From positions 3,534,001 through 3,598,000 of the forward strand of contig NC_014393.1 of NCBI RefSeq assembly GCF_000145275.1: a stretch of DNA of 64,000 nucleotides, written 5' to 3'. Shown here piece after piece: positions 34,016-43,329 of the stretch (position 1 is its first letter; each line of letters starts with the position of its first letter). The position numbers and the translations under genes are program-made. This stretch comes from Clostridium cellulovorans 743B (GTDB lineage Bacteria > Bacillota > Clostridia > Clostridiales > Clostridiaceae). The notes beneath the pieces are model-generated. The model saw only the letters and a program-made list of their open reading frames with translations. It had not been told where the DNA came from and searched no databases.

Positions 34016-37000
34016 TTATTTTTTATACACTATTATATTATTAAACAATCTTTCAGTTTCTTCTATTTTCTTACCACTTCTTGCTGTGTAATCTTCAACC
34101 TGATCCTTTGATATTTTGTTAACATCAAAATATTTCGCTTCCTTATTTGCAAAATACAGTCCACAAACGGAAGCCCCTGGAGTCATCATATATCCATCCT
34201 CAGTTAAAGAAACCCCTGTATTTTTTTCACCTTCAAGTAGGTCGAACAACTTTGTTTTCTCACTATGATCTCTTAAACAAGGATATCCAAAAGCTGGCCT
34301 AATTCCTTGGTATTCACCTTTTAGAATTTCTTTCATAGTTAATTCTTCGTCTTTAGCATAACCCCAGTAATTCTTTCTTACTTCTATGTGTAATAATTCT
34401 GCAAAGGCTTCTGCTAACCTATCAGCGAGAACCTTAACCATGATAGCTGAGTAATCGTCTCCCATTCCCTTAAATTTTAAGGAATATTCTTCTGCTCCGA
34501 TACCTGCTGTAACTATAAATCCCCCTATATAATCTTTGATATTGCTTTCCTTTGGAGCTATATAGTCTGAAAGATTTCTAGCAATATTATCAGGTCTCAA
34601 CTCTTGATCACGAAGCATATTAAATATTGTTACTCTCTCTCTTTTATCTGATGTATAAACTTCAATATCTTCACCTACTGAATTTGCTTCAAAGAATCCT
34701 AAAACACCATTTGCAGTAAATAATTTTTCTTTTTCTATAACATCAAGAATAGCATTTGCATCGTCAAAAAGCTTTTTAGCTTCATCTTTATATTTTGGAT
34801 GTTCCATAATTGCAGGATAAGTCATTTTCATATCCCATGCTAAGAAAAAGAAAGTCCAATCTATATATTTTCTTATATCACTTAAAGAATAATTCTTTAG
34901 AACTTTTGTACCTAAAAATGATGGCTTAACTATCTCAGCTTTGCTCCAATCTATTTTCAAAGTTCTTTCTCTTGACTCATCAAGGGTTAATAGCTTCTTT
35001 TCTCCCTCTTCATATTTTCTTCTGATTTCATTATACTCTGCTTTTATTTCATCTAGATAAACTTGCTTCTTCTCTTTATCTACAAGCTTTTTAGCTGCTT
35101 CTACTGCTTTTGATGCATCAGATGTATAAACTACTCCCTTTGAATACTCTTTTTCTATTTTTACAGCTGTATGAGTTCTTGAAGTTGTTGCCCCACCAAT
35201 CATAAGTGGTATATCAAAGCCTTGTGCTTCCATTTCCCTTGCCACATTACACATTTCTTCTAAGGAAGGAGTGATAAGGCCACTTAGTGCTATAATGTCT
35301 GCTTTCTTTTCCTTTGCCACTTGCAGTATTGTTTCGCAAGGAACCATTACTCCTAGGTCGATAACTTCAAAGTTATTACACCCAAGAACTATCCCAACGA
35401 TATTTTTTCCTATATCATGTACGTCCCCTTTGACTGTAGCAAACACTACAGTGCCAGCCTTAGAATTCTCTCCTGCCTCTTTTTCTGCTTCAATATATGG
35501 AAGTAAAATACTTACTGCCTTTTTCATAACTCTTGCTGTCTTTACAACTTGAGGCAAGAACATTTTCCCTTCTCCAAAAAGTTCTCCTACAGCACTCATT
35601 CCAGCCATAAGTGGGCCCTCAATTACTTGAAGTGACTTATCATAATTCTTTCTTACTTCTTCTAAATCCTCTTCAAGGTATTCTGTTATCCCCTTAACAA
35701 GAGAATACTTTAATCTTTCTTCTACTGGATTTTCTCTCCACTTCAATTTATTCTCACTAGAACTAGTTTCTGAATTATTATAACTTTGAGCGAACTCTAA
35801 CAGCCTCTCTGCCGCATCATTACGCTTGTTTAAAACCACATCTTCAACTCTTTCTAATAATTCTTTATCTATTTCATCGTAGATTTGTATCATTCCTGGA
35901 TTCACAATCCCCATGTCCATACCTGCTTTTATAGCATGATATAAAAATACTGAATGTATTGCTTCTCTTATAGGGTTATTTCCTCTAAAGGAGAAAGATA
36001 GGTTTGATACTCCGCCGCTTACTTTTGCATAAGGAAGATTTTCTTTAATCCATCTAACAGCATTTATGTAATCTACTCCATAGTTATCATGTTCTTCTAT
36101 TCCTGTAGCAATTGCAAGTATATTAGGATCAAATATAATATTCTCTGGAGGGAAGTTAACTTTGTTCACTAAAATATCATAAGCCCGCTTGCAGATTTCA
36201 ATTTTTCTCTCATATGTATCTGCTTGACCTTTTTCATCAAAAGCCATAACTACTACACCAGCATTAAATTTATTGATATATGTAGCTTCCTTAATAAATT
36301 CTTCTTCACCATTTTTTAGACTGATGGAATTAACTATAGCTTTTCCTTGAATTGCCTTAAGTCCTGTTTCTAGCACCTCCCACTTTGAAGAATCTATCAT
36401 TACAGGTACCTTTGCAATTTCAGGCTCACTAGCAACTAATTTTAAGAACTTATCCATCTCTTCTTTTGCGTCTAAGAGACCATCGTCAAAGTTTATGTCA
36501 ATAATCTGTGCACCATTTTCCACTTGATTTTTAGCAATATCAATAGCTTCTTCATATTGCTTTTCTCTGATTAGACGAGCAAACTTAGCAGAACCAGCAA
36601 CATTTGTTCTTTCACCTATATTTACAAAATTACTTTGGCTATTTACTTTAACTTCCTCTAGACCACAGTAAATTGTTTCTCTTTCAATCTCAGGAACTAT
36701 TCTTGGTTTATAATTTGCTACAGTTTTTGCTATAGCTGCAATATGAGCAGGTGTTGTACCACAACAACCACCAACAATATTTAAACAACCTTCCTTTGCA
36801 AGAATTTCAATAAATGATGCTGTTTTCTCTGGTAATTCATCATACTGTCCTAATGCATTCGGAAGTCCTGCATTTGGATAAAAACTTATATATTTATTTT
36901 GAGTTTTTGCAGCTTCCCTTATAAAAGGTATCATATCTTCTGCCCCAAAGGCACAATTTAATCCTATACTAAGAAGATTTTCATTTCTAACCGTTTCATA

Positions 37001-37678
37001 AAAAGCCTTTAAAGTTTGACCTGATAACAACCTTCCACTTTTATCTATAATAGTACCACTTATCATTATAGGAAGTTTTAAGTTTTTTTCTTCTAAAACT
37101 GTATTAACAGCAAATATCGCTGCTCGTGCATTTAATGCATCTATAATGGTTTCGATTAATAATAAATCACAGCCTCCGTCAATCAAACCTTCAGCTTGCT
37201 CTTTATAAGCTTCTACTAGCTTGTCAAAAGTAATATTTCTAGCTCCTGGGTTTTCTATATCCGGTGACATAGATGCTGCTCTATTTGTAGGTCCCATAGA
37301 ACCAGCTACAAATCTAGGTTTATCTGGATTTTCTTTCGTATATTCTTCTGCTATTGCTTTAGCAATTTGAGCACCTTTAAAATTCAATTCATATATTTTA
37401 TCCTCTAGACCATAGTCACCTTGAGATATTCTATTGGCGTTAAAAGTATTAGTTTCAATTATATCTGCTTCAGCATCTAAATACATTTGATGAACTTTCT
37501 TTACTATATCTGGATTAGTTATATTTAATATATCATTATTACCTTTTTGTTTATGGTTACATCCACAACCACAAGAGAAATCTTCTTCAACTAAACCAAA
37601 ACCTTGAATCGCTGTCCCCATAGCACCATCAAGGACTAATATTTTCTCCTGTAAATATTTCTCTATGCTATACTTCAC
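34016..37678 (-). CDS. metH: Cobalamin-dependent methionine synthase
   Basis: Methylates homocysteine from methyl-tetrahydrofolate through cobalamin; 1220 residues, full length. Domains in order: homocysteine-binding (1-310, zinc ligands in GLNCAFGAE and GGCCGTTP), pterin-binding (about 340-610, NFVNIGERTNVAGSAKF, DINFDDGLLD), helical cap and B12-binding (about 650-870, DVHDIGKNIVG with the axial histidine), and the AdoMet-binding reactivation domain (about 890-1220, RPAFGYPCLRDHSEK). An extra cysteine-rich loop, CGCGCNHKQKG, lies at about residues 35-47. I see no cobalamin or S-box riboswitch upstream, only a short hairpin at 37771-37798. Confidence 0.96.
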   Translation of the reverse strand: MKYSIEKYLQEKILVLDGAMGTAIQGFGLVEEDFSCGCGCNHKQKGNNDILNITNPDIVKKVHQMYLDAEADIIETNTFNANRISQGDYGLEDKIYELNFKGAQIAKAIAEEYTKENPDKPRFVAGSMGPTNRAASMSPDIENPGARNITFDKLVEAYKEQAEGLIDGGCDLLLIETIIDALNARAAIFAVNTVLEEKNLKLPIMISGTIIDKSGRLLSGQTLKAFYETVRNENLLSIGLNCAFGAEDMIPFIREAAKTQNKYISFYPNAGLPNALGQYDELPEKTASFIEILAKEGCLNIVGGCCGTTPAHIAAIAKTVANYKPRIVPEIERETIYCGLEEVKVNSQSNFVNIGERTNVAGSAKFARLIREKQYEEAIDIAKNQVENGAQIIDINFDDGLLDAKEEMDKFLKLVASEPEIAKVPVMIDSSKWEVLETGLKAIQGKAIVNSISLKNGEEEFIKEATYINKFNAGVVVMAFDEKGQADTYERKIEICKRAYDILVNKVNFPPENIIFDPNILAIATGIEEHDNYGVDYINAVRWIKENLPYAKVSGGVSNLSFSFRGNNPIREAIHSVFLYHAIKAGMDMGIVNPGMIQIYDEIDKELLERVEDVVLNKRNDAAERLLEFAQSYNNSETSSSENKLKWRENPVEERLKYSLVKGITEYLEEDLEEVRKNYDKSLQVIEGPLMAGMSAVGELFGEGKMFLPQVVKTARVMKKAVSILLPYIEAEKEAGENSKAGTVVFATVKGDVHDIGKNIVGIVLGCNNFEVIDLGVMVPCETILQVAKEKKADIIALSGLITPSLEEMCNVAREMEAQGFDIPLMIGGATTSRTHTAVKIEKEYSKGVVYTSDASKAVEAAKKLVDKEKKQVYLDEIKAEYNEIRRKYEEGEKKLLTLDESRERTLKIDWSKAEIVKPSFLGTKVLKNYSLSDIRKYIDWTFFFLAWDMKMTYPAIMEHPKYKDEAKKLFDDANAILDVIEKEKLFTANGVLGFFEANSVGEDIEVYTSDKRERVTIFNMLRDQELRPDNIARNLSDYIAPKESNIKDYIGGFIVTAGIGAEEYSLKFKGMGDDYSAIMVKVLADRLAEAFAELLHIEVRKNYWGYAKDEELTMKEILKGEYQGIRPAFGYPCLRDHSEKTKLFDLLEGEKNTGVSLTEDGYMMTPGASVCGLYFANKEAKYFDVNKISKDQVEDYTARSGKKIEETERLFNNIIVYKK

Positions 37679-37770
37679 TATTAGCCACCTTCTTTCAGCA
37701 TCTTTTACTAAGATTTATTTTACAACATATCTATTACTGTTGAATAGAGGGTTCCAAGAATTTTACTTTA

Positions 37771-37798
37771 TCATCTCTACCCTTACGGTAATGGATGA
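37771..37798 (-). promoter_or_regulatory. Small hairpin upstream of metH
   Basis: On the metH strand, TCATC and GATGA pair around an internal loop and a second stem TACC/GGTA with a 5-nt loop. It lies about 95 nt before the metH start. It matches no riboswitch class I can name; it may be fortuitous. Confidence 0.25.
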
Positions 37799-37932
37799 AA
37801 TGCTTAATATCACGAAATAATTATCATTATGGTAATTATTAAAGATTTTCTTCTGAAAAAATACAGTTTTCTCAATAAAATATATTATTTTTTGATAAAT
37901 TAATATATAATATATTAAAAGGTGGTGGAATT

Positions 37933-38889
37933 ATGAATAATTATCAAACAAAATATGGTTTATTAGAAAACATAAAAATTTTATATTCTTTTAACGATGG
38001 TTCACCAAGAGTAGTCAATGTTATGGAAGAAAACATATTAGACACAATACATGGACCCCTTGTGCCACAATATTGTGATAAGGATCAAAGACGAAAGCTT
38101 AGAAATTCAATATCCTTCTATAAAAACGGAAACATAGAAAGTCTTTCTGTTCAAGATCAAACAGAAATAAAAACCTCTATAGGAATCCTCCCTGCAGAAT
38201 TTATAACTTTCTATGATAATGGCGCTATTAAAAGAATCTTTCCCCTTAACGGAAAATTATCAGCATTTTGGGAAGAAAAAGAGGAATATGCATTAGCTAA
38301 GCCTTTAATGCTTAACTTGCCTATAGGTAACTATTATACAAAGATACTATCTGCTTACTTCTATCCATCTGGTGCTATTAAAAGCATTACCCTATGGCCA
38401 GATGATACCTTAACTATTCCCAGTCCGTTAGGTGAAGTAACTACCCGCATAGGTATTTCATTTTATGAAGATGGCAAACTGAAATCCTTTGAACCTAATG
38501 AACCTATTGAAATCAATACAAAGATAGGTAAACTAATTTCCTATGATAATTTTGCTCTTACTGTAAATGGAGATATAAATTCTGTTAGTTTTTCAGAAAC
38601 CTCAGAAATCACTACATTATGTACTATAGATAATACAGTAAAAGTTATAAATCAACATGGGTATGCAGAACTTTATACACCAACGCTTAGAATAAATACT
38701 TTAGATGATGAAACAATGGTTAAAGTACCCTTAAAAATAGAGTTTTCTAATGATTTGATTACCTTTAATTCACAACATCAATTCACTCCAAGTATATGCA
38801 AGTTCACAATCGATGAATTTCAACCAGATGCACGTATCAGTTCCCCTTCTTGTAGTAGTTCATGTTCCAGTTGCAATGGATGCTGCTAA
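37933..38889 (+). CDS. MORN-like repeat protein with cysteine-rich tail, unknown function
   Basis: Unrecognised 318-residue protein with no signal peptide or membrane segment. It holds at least four spaced repeats: SFYKNGNIESL (about 72), TFYDNGAIKRI (about 96), YFYPSGAIKSI (about 146) and SFYEDGKLKSF (about 179). They resemble MORN_2/toxin-antitoxin beta-hairpin repeats, so a long beta-sheet solenoid is likely. The last residues, CSSSCSSCNGCC, give six cysteines that could bind zinc or iron-sulfur. GGTGGTGG precedes the ATG. It is divergent from metH and monocistronic. Confidence 0.8.
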   Translation: MNNYQTKYGLLENIKILYSFNDGSPRVVNVMEENILDTIHGPLVPQYCDKDQRRKLRNSISFYKNGNIESLSVQDQTEIKTSIGILPAEFITFYDNGAIKRIFPLNGKLSAFWEEKEEYALAKPLMLNLPIGNYYTKILSAYFYPSGAIKSITLWPDDTLTIPSPLGEVTTRIGISFYEDGKLKSFEPNEPIEINTKIGKLISYDNFALTVNGDINSVSFSETSEITTLCTIDNTVKVINQHGYAELYTPTLRINTLDDETMVKVPLKIEFSNDLITFNSQHQFTPSICKFTIDEFQPDARISSPSCSSSCSSCNGCC

Positions 38890-38901
38890 AATAAATAAAA
38901 A

Positions 38902-38942
38902 TAGAGACAAGCACTCTTTTTAAAGATGTCTACTTGTCTCTA
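38902..38942. terminator. Bidirectional terminator
   Basis: A 10-bp stem TAGAGACAAG (38902-38911) with CTTGTCTCTA (38933-38942), between convergent genes. Confidence 0.7.
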
Positions 38943-38962
38943 CTTATAATATGTTTTTATTC

Positions 38963-39754
38963 TTATATTTCAATTTCTACTTCTAATCCATAATGATCAG
39001 AAACAATGCTCTCATTCTCTCCATTGAATATAACCCTAGAATATTTAACCTCTACAGGAGTATTAGTAAGAATTAAATCAATTCTTTTTTGTTCATCATT
39101 CTTTTCCCATCCGGCTATTTTTCCACTAACGGTTATTCCCAGGTCCTTTTCCTTAGCCATGTTGTAAGTGTCATATAAGCCTTTTGACATTAAATAATCG
39201 TACCCTGTATTTCTTTTTAATGCATCACTATTAAAGTCTCCCATTAAAAATGTCAGTTCATTTTCTTTTACTTGTTCTAAAAGTCTATCTGCTTGTTGTT
39301 TAAAAGGCTCTTCAGAATCATCCCAAAATCCAAGATGACAGCAGAAAATAGCTATTTCTTTATTTTTATATTCAATAATATTCTTTACAGATTTTCTAGT
39401 TTTCCAGTTACTGTAATCCTCGCTAATAGATAAAAATGAAGTTTCAATCTTTCCAACAGGATGCTTTGTTAAAATAGCAGTTCCTTCTTCATATTTTCCT
39501 GAGGAGATGTGATTATATTCCCAAAAAAAGCTATAGTCGTACACTCCAAGCTTTCCAAGTTCTTCAACTAATAAGAAAACATAATTATCTTTCTTTATAT
39601 CCTTAAACATCTGTTCACTATCTTTACTTTGTGATACTTCCTGAAGTGTAATCACATCATAAGCATTCTTTTTAATAACTCTAGCAAGATTTTTAATCTT
39701 TTCAAGTTGATTTTCTTCATGCCAAGCATGACAGTTTAATGTAAGAAATCTCAT
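38963..39754 (-). CDS. Endonuclease/exonuclease/phosphatase-family hydrolase
   Basis: Metal-dependent phosphoesterase of the EEP fold, 263 residues. Visible motifs are MRFLTLNCHAW (metal-binding Asn), ITLQEVS (Glu), FCCHLGFW (His), MGDFNSDAL (Asp and Asn) and the C-terminal SDHYGLEVE (catalytic Asp-His). No signal peptide, so cytoplasmic. Family members include DNA repair nucleases, sphingomyelinases and sugar phosphatases such as maltose 6'-phosphate phosphatase; the cytoplasmic location and the motif FWDDSEEPF favour a small-substrate phosphatase, but this is inference. Confidence 0.85.
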   Translation of the reverse strand: MRFLTLNCHAWHEENQLEKIKNLARVIKKNAYDVITLQEVSQSKDSEQMFKDIKKDNYVFLLVEELGKLGVYDYSFFWEYNHISSGKYEEGTAILTKHPVGKIETSFLSISEDYSNWKTRKSVKNIIEYKNKEIAIFCCHLGFWDDSEEPFKQQADRLLEQVKENELTFLMGDFNSDALKRNTGYDYLMSKGLYDTYNMAKEKDLGITVSGKIAGWEKNDEQKRIDLILTNTPVEVKYSRVIFNGENESIVSDHYGLEVEIEI

Positions 39755-40291
39755 ATCCCCATACTCCTAATTAAATACTTTCGATTTATAAAATTACAAA
39801 CGCTCATTATGTATATCAGTAGCCCTAAACTTTCTTAATTAAAAGGTGTTCTTTATCAATTTCTATAGCAAAAGATACATTGAGATTATAGCACCGGCAT
39901 TTTATAGCTTCAAGACATTTAAATTTACCATCATATGTAAATTTAATGATTTATTATTTTTCTACTTTATTTGTATTTATTATTATATTTTTTATGATAA
40001 TTATTAATCATTCTCTTTATAAATGTCTTTATAAAATATTTGTTTAATGTTAAAGTTGTTTCTCTGATAAAATTACATATATTTGTATTTCTAAATCAAT
40101 TTGTTATTACTTTGAATTTTAAGAAGTATAATTCCTTCGAAATAAAACTCAAATTGTCTTAAAATAATTTAAACTGTAGTTATTGAGTATATATAATGTA
40201 AAACTCTAAATAACCTTTTAAAATTTTTATAAAAAATTGTTGACAAACCCTACTTAGCTTTATATAATAATTAATGTACTTAAGATTTCAT
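39755..40291. other. AT-rich intergenic region upstream of tRNA-Leu
   Basis: This 537-bp region has no gene that I can support. It is very AT-rich with many short homopolymers. Its only clear signal is the tRNA promoter at 40240-40268. Confidence 0.5.
40240..40268 (+). promoter_or_regulatory. Consensus promoter of tRNA-Leu
   Basis: Perfect -35 TTGACA (40240-40245), 17-nt spacer, perfect -10 TATAAT (40263-40268). Confidence 0.85.
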
Positions 40292-40400
40292 GCCGAAGTG
40301 GCGGAACTGGCAGACGCACAGGACTTAAAATCCTGCGATGCTAACACATCGTACCGGTTCAATTCCGGTCTTCGGCACCATTAATCTTAAGTATTTTTTT
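40278..40400 (+). terminator. 11-bp inverted repeat flanking tRNA-Leu, ending in a T-run
   Basis: TACTTAAGATT (40277-40287) before the tRNA and AATCTTAAGTA (40383-40393) after it are exact complements, and the second is followed by seven T. The tRNA would sit in the loop. It may act as terminator and as a base for 5'/3' processing. Confidence 0.45.
40292..40380 (+). tRNA. tRNA-Leu (anticodon UAA)
   Basis: An 89-nt tRNA with encoded CCA. The acceptor stem GCCGAAG pairs with CTTCGGC. The anticodon stem CAGGA/TCCTG encloses CTTAAAA with anticodon TAA at 40326-40328. A long variable arm (CGATG-CTAACA-CATCG) is typical of leucine tRNAs, and the T arm is CCGGTTCAATTCCGG. It reads UUA, the main leucine codon of AT-rich genomes. 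Confidence 0.97.
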
Positions 40401-40543
40401 ATGCATAATTTTATATTTATTCGATAATTCTATATATTGTTATACAAATTCTTTTACCTATCTAATATATATACATACTTTTTATAAAAATTCTACATAT
40501 CAGCTTATTGATAATTTATCTTTTTTACTTTGGAGGACATGAA

Positions 40544-40849
40544 ATGAAAACAACAAAGAGTAAAACTAATAAAAAAAGAAATACAAGAACTAGCCTCAAT
40601 AAAAGCAATGAACTATTATCAAAAAATCCAAAGGCTACAAAGAAGAAGTTCACTATAAAATCATTTTATTTAAATATAGCTATAACTATAATTCTAATTC
40701 TATCAATTGCTCCTACAATGAATTTTACTCTTATTTCCGAATGGGTCGGTTTGATATTTGGTTCTTTTCTTTCTTCACTTGTTATAGGATACGTCATTAA
40801 GCTCACATATAAAGTAATTAAAACTACAGATGATGGTGGAATATTCTAA
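40544..40849 (+). CDS. Small membrane protein of unknown function (101 aa)
   Basis: The first 40 residues are very basic (MKTTKSKTNKKRNTRTSLNK). Two membrane segments follow (about 43-60 FYLNIAITIILILSIAP and 66-88 WVGLIFGSFLSSLVIGYVI), then a short tail TTDDGGIF. The positive N-terminus should stay in the cytoplasm. The frame is open 12 codons further up, but TGGAGGA lies just before the ATG at 40544. I do not recognise the family. Confidence 0.7.
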   Translation: MKTTKSKTNKKRNTRTSLNKSNELLSKNPKATKKKFTIKSFYLNIAITIILILSIAPTMNFTLISEWVGLIFGSFLSSLVIGYVIKLTYKVIKTTDDGGIF

Positions 40850-40991
40850 CACAACTGATTGACTTTAATAGAACTTATTTGCACAATTTTTTTCATATAT
40901 ATAAGTTGCATAATTGAATCTACATCAAAAACTCATATAGTAGCTTGGAAATAAGTACTGTTAATAAGGAAACTTTATTACAACTTATATA

Positions 40992-41054
40992 TTATAATTA
41001 ATAAAAGGAATGAGGATAACTCTAAGTTATCCTCATTCCTTTTATTAATTATAA
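40992..41054. repeat. Perfect 30-bp inverted repeat with 3-nt loop
   Basis: The arms 40992-41021 and 41025-41054 are exact reverse complements; the core is AGGAATGAGGATAACT. The loop is CTA. No long T-run follows either arm. It may be a terminator, a transcript stabiliser or a tiny mobile or palindromic element. Confidence 0.9.
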
Positions 41055-41327
41055 GTTTACTTTGTTTATAAATATCATTACCATTCTTAATATCTAAAAA
41101 CTTCCCCTTCAAATATTTATGATATTATCGTTAATAATTGTTCTTAAGTTCACAAATACTCGAGTATTACAGTAAACTATTTACCCTTTGTTTACTATTA
41201 ATATACCTCATTATTTGAAACTTTTTACAAATTTATTTCTTATAATGTACAATTAATCTTTGTTAATCGCTAAAAAAATGGCAATATTTCAGATTTTCAT
41301 ATTATTATACTTAATTTTATAGATATA

Positions 41328-41356
41328 TTGACAAAAATTTCATTGTAATATATATT
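41328..41356 (+). promoter_or_regulatory. Promoter of the xylanase gene
   Basis: -35 TTGACA (41328-41333), 17-nt spacer, -10 TATATT (41351-41356), with transcription from about 41363. Confidence 0.7.
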
Positions 41357-41409
41357 TAAATTGTATTATATTTCTATAAAAGACCATATAGAGAAAAGGG
41401 GATATTATT

Positions 41410-43233
41410 ATGAATTTAAGTAAAAGATTATTATCTTGTGTTCTATCTGCTGGTATAGTGGCTTCAGCATTTGCAGTTGCTACACCAGTATATGCTGAAG
41501 ATGCTCTATTAATAAGTAGCACCTTCGAAGGAGGTACAGATGGTTGGTCAACTATGGGTACAACTACTATTTCACCAAGTACTTTAAGCCATAGCGGTAA
41601 CGGAAGCCTCTACGTTTCTGGTAGAGCTGCTTCATGGGCTGGACCATGCAATATAAGAACAGACGTATTGAAAGCAGGAAATACATATAACCTTAGTTCC
41701 TATGTAATGTACAATGATGCTAGTGCTGCAGATACTCAACCTATTAGCTTCATGTTAAAGTACACAGATTCTACAAATAAAGCTTTCTATGTACCTATCG
41801 CAACTGTAACTGTAAACAAAGGTGAATGGACAAAAATCGAAAATACCGCTTATAAAATCCCAGCAGAAGCAACTAGTGCAATGATTTATTGGGAAACTAC
41901 AGGTACAATGATTAACTACTATGTCGACGACGTTACAGCATATGGTCCAAGCACATTTAATCCTAATGTAACTGCAGCTACACCACTTAAAAACGTATTT
42001 GGAAAATACTTTGATATAGGTTGCGCTGCGACACCTTCTGAAGTATCTTTACAAGTTGCTAAAGATCTTGTAAAAACTCACTACAACAACCTTACTATAG
42101 GAAATGAGCTTAAACCAGATTATGTATTAGATAAAGCTGCTTGCCAAGCATCCGGTAACAATGTAAACCCTCAAGTTAAATTAGACAGTGCACGTAGTCT
42201 TTTAAAATACTGTGCTGAGAACAATATAGAAGTAAGAGGCCACGTTTTAGTATGGCATAGTCAAACTCCTTCTTGGTTCTTTAAAGAAAACTTCAGTGAC
42301 ACTGGAGCTACTGTATCAAAAGACGTCATGAATCAACGTCTTGAAAACTATATAAAGAATCTTTTTGCAGCAATTAACGCAGAGTTCCCTACATTAAAGA
42401 TTTATGCATGGGACGTTGTAAATGAATGTTACCTAGATGGTGGTAATCTACGTACTGCAGGATTTCCTGAAACTGCTGGGAAAGAAGCATCTGCATGGAA
42501 TTTAGTCTATGGTGATGACTCATACATAGACAATGCTTTCACATATGCAAGAAAATATGCTCCAGCTGGTGTTAAGTTATTCTACAACGACTTTAACGAA
42601 TATATACAATCAAAACGTAACGCAATCTACACTATGGCAATGAGATTAAAATCTAAAGGTATTATCGATGGTATCGGTATGCAATCTCACCTAGATATGG
42701 GCTTTCCTGATACAAATACTTATAAAGCAGCACTAACTAAATTCGGTTCAACTGGCTTAGAAGTTCAAGTTACAGAACTTGATATAACTACAAGTGATAC
42801 AAGTGCTACAGGACTAGCAAATCAAGCTACTAAATATGCAGCTATTATGCAAAGTATTTTAGATGCAAAAAAAGCAGGTACTGCTAACATTACAAACGTT
42901 GTATTCTGGGGTATTACTGATGGAACAAGCTGGCGTGCAACAAGATTACCATTGCTATTCGATGGAAACTACTATCCAAAACCAGCTTTCGATTCAGTTG
43001 TTAAATTAGTTCCTACAAGCGACTACTATACTCCTGGTTATGCCTTAGGTGATGTAAACAATGACGGTAAAATCAATGCTCTAGATCTTGCATTAGTGAA
43101 AAAAGGTCTATTAAGTGAATTTACAGATCCAGCTGCAAAAGTAGCTGCAGATGTAAACAAAGATGGTAATACTAATGCTATCGACCTTGCATTATTAAAG
43201 AAATATCTTCTAGGACAAATTACTAGTTTCTAA
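41410..43233 (+). CDS. Secreted GH10 xylanase with CBM22-like module and dockerin
   Basis: Extracellular endo-beta-1,4-xylanase of 607 residues, meant for a cellulosome. A signal peptide (about 1-30, ending PVYAED) is followed by a CBM22-like carbohydrate-binding module (about 33-178, from TFEGGTDGWSTMG), a GH10 catalytic domain (about 190-525) and a type I dockerin (about 540-607). Catalytic glutamates are in WDVVNECYL (acid/base) and VQVTELDI (nucleophile); the conserved GHVLVWHSQTPSWF is present. Dockerin repeats are GDVNNDGKINALDLALVKK and ADVNKDGNTNAIDLALLKK, binding calcium and, through the AL/AI pairs, a cohesin. It is monocistronic and not next to other cellulosome genes. Confidence 0.96.
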   Translation: MNLSKRLLSCVLSAGIVASAFAVATPVYAEDALLISSTFEGGTDGWSTMGTTTISPSTLSHSGNGSLYVSGRAASWAGPCNIRTDVLKAGNTYNLSSYVMYNDASAADTQPISFMLKYTDSTNKAFYVPIATVTVNKGEWTKIENTAYKIPAEATSAMIYWETTGTMINYYVDDVTAYGPSTFNPNVTAATPLKNVFGKYFDIGCAATPSEVSLQVAKDLVKTHYNNLTIGNELKPDYVLDKAACQASGNNVNPQVKLDSARSLLKYCAENNIEVRGHVLVWHSQTPSWFFKENFSDTGATVSKDVMNQRLENYIKNLFAAINAEFPTLKIYAWDVVNECYLDGGNLRTAGFPETAGKEASAWNLVYGDDSYIDNAFTYARKYAPAGVKLFYNDFNEYIQSKRNAIYTMAMRLKSKGIIDGIGMQSHLDMGFPDTNTYKAALTKFGSTGLEVQVTELDITTSDTSATGLANQATKYAAIMQSILDAKKAGTANITNVVFWGITDGTSWRATRLPLLFDGNYYPKPAFDSVVKLVPTSDYYTPGYALGDVNNDGKINALDLALVKKGLLSEFTDPAAKVAADVNKDGNTNAIDLALLKKYLLGQITSF

Positions 43234-43269
43234 ATAATTCTTCTATTATACCATTGAGAAAAAGAAATA

Positions 43270-43303
43270 AAAAATGATGATAATTAATTTTATCATCATT
43301 TTT
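43270..43303. terminator. Terminator of the xylanase gene
   Basis: A 13-bp stem AAAAATGATGATA (43270-43282) with its complement (43291-43303), between convergent genes. Confidence 0.8.
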
Positions 43304-43329
43304 TATTTATATATATTTTTTAAATTGCT

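Larger units (their letters stand above)
40850..41409. other. Intergenic region upstream of the xylanase
   Basis: This 560-bp region holds a perfect 30-bp inverted repeat at 40992-41054, then about 270 bp of AT-rich DNA, the xylanase promoter at 41328-41356 and an AAAAGGGG ribosome-binding site. No gene is supported. Confidence 0.6.

Noticed and set aside
37679..37932. Cobalamin or SAM riboswitch upstream of metH
   Set aside because: I looked for the B12-box and S-box core sequences on the metH strand and found neither.
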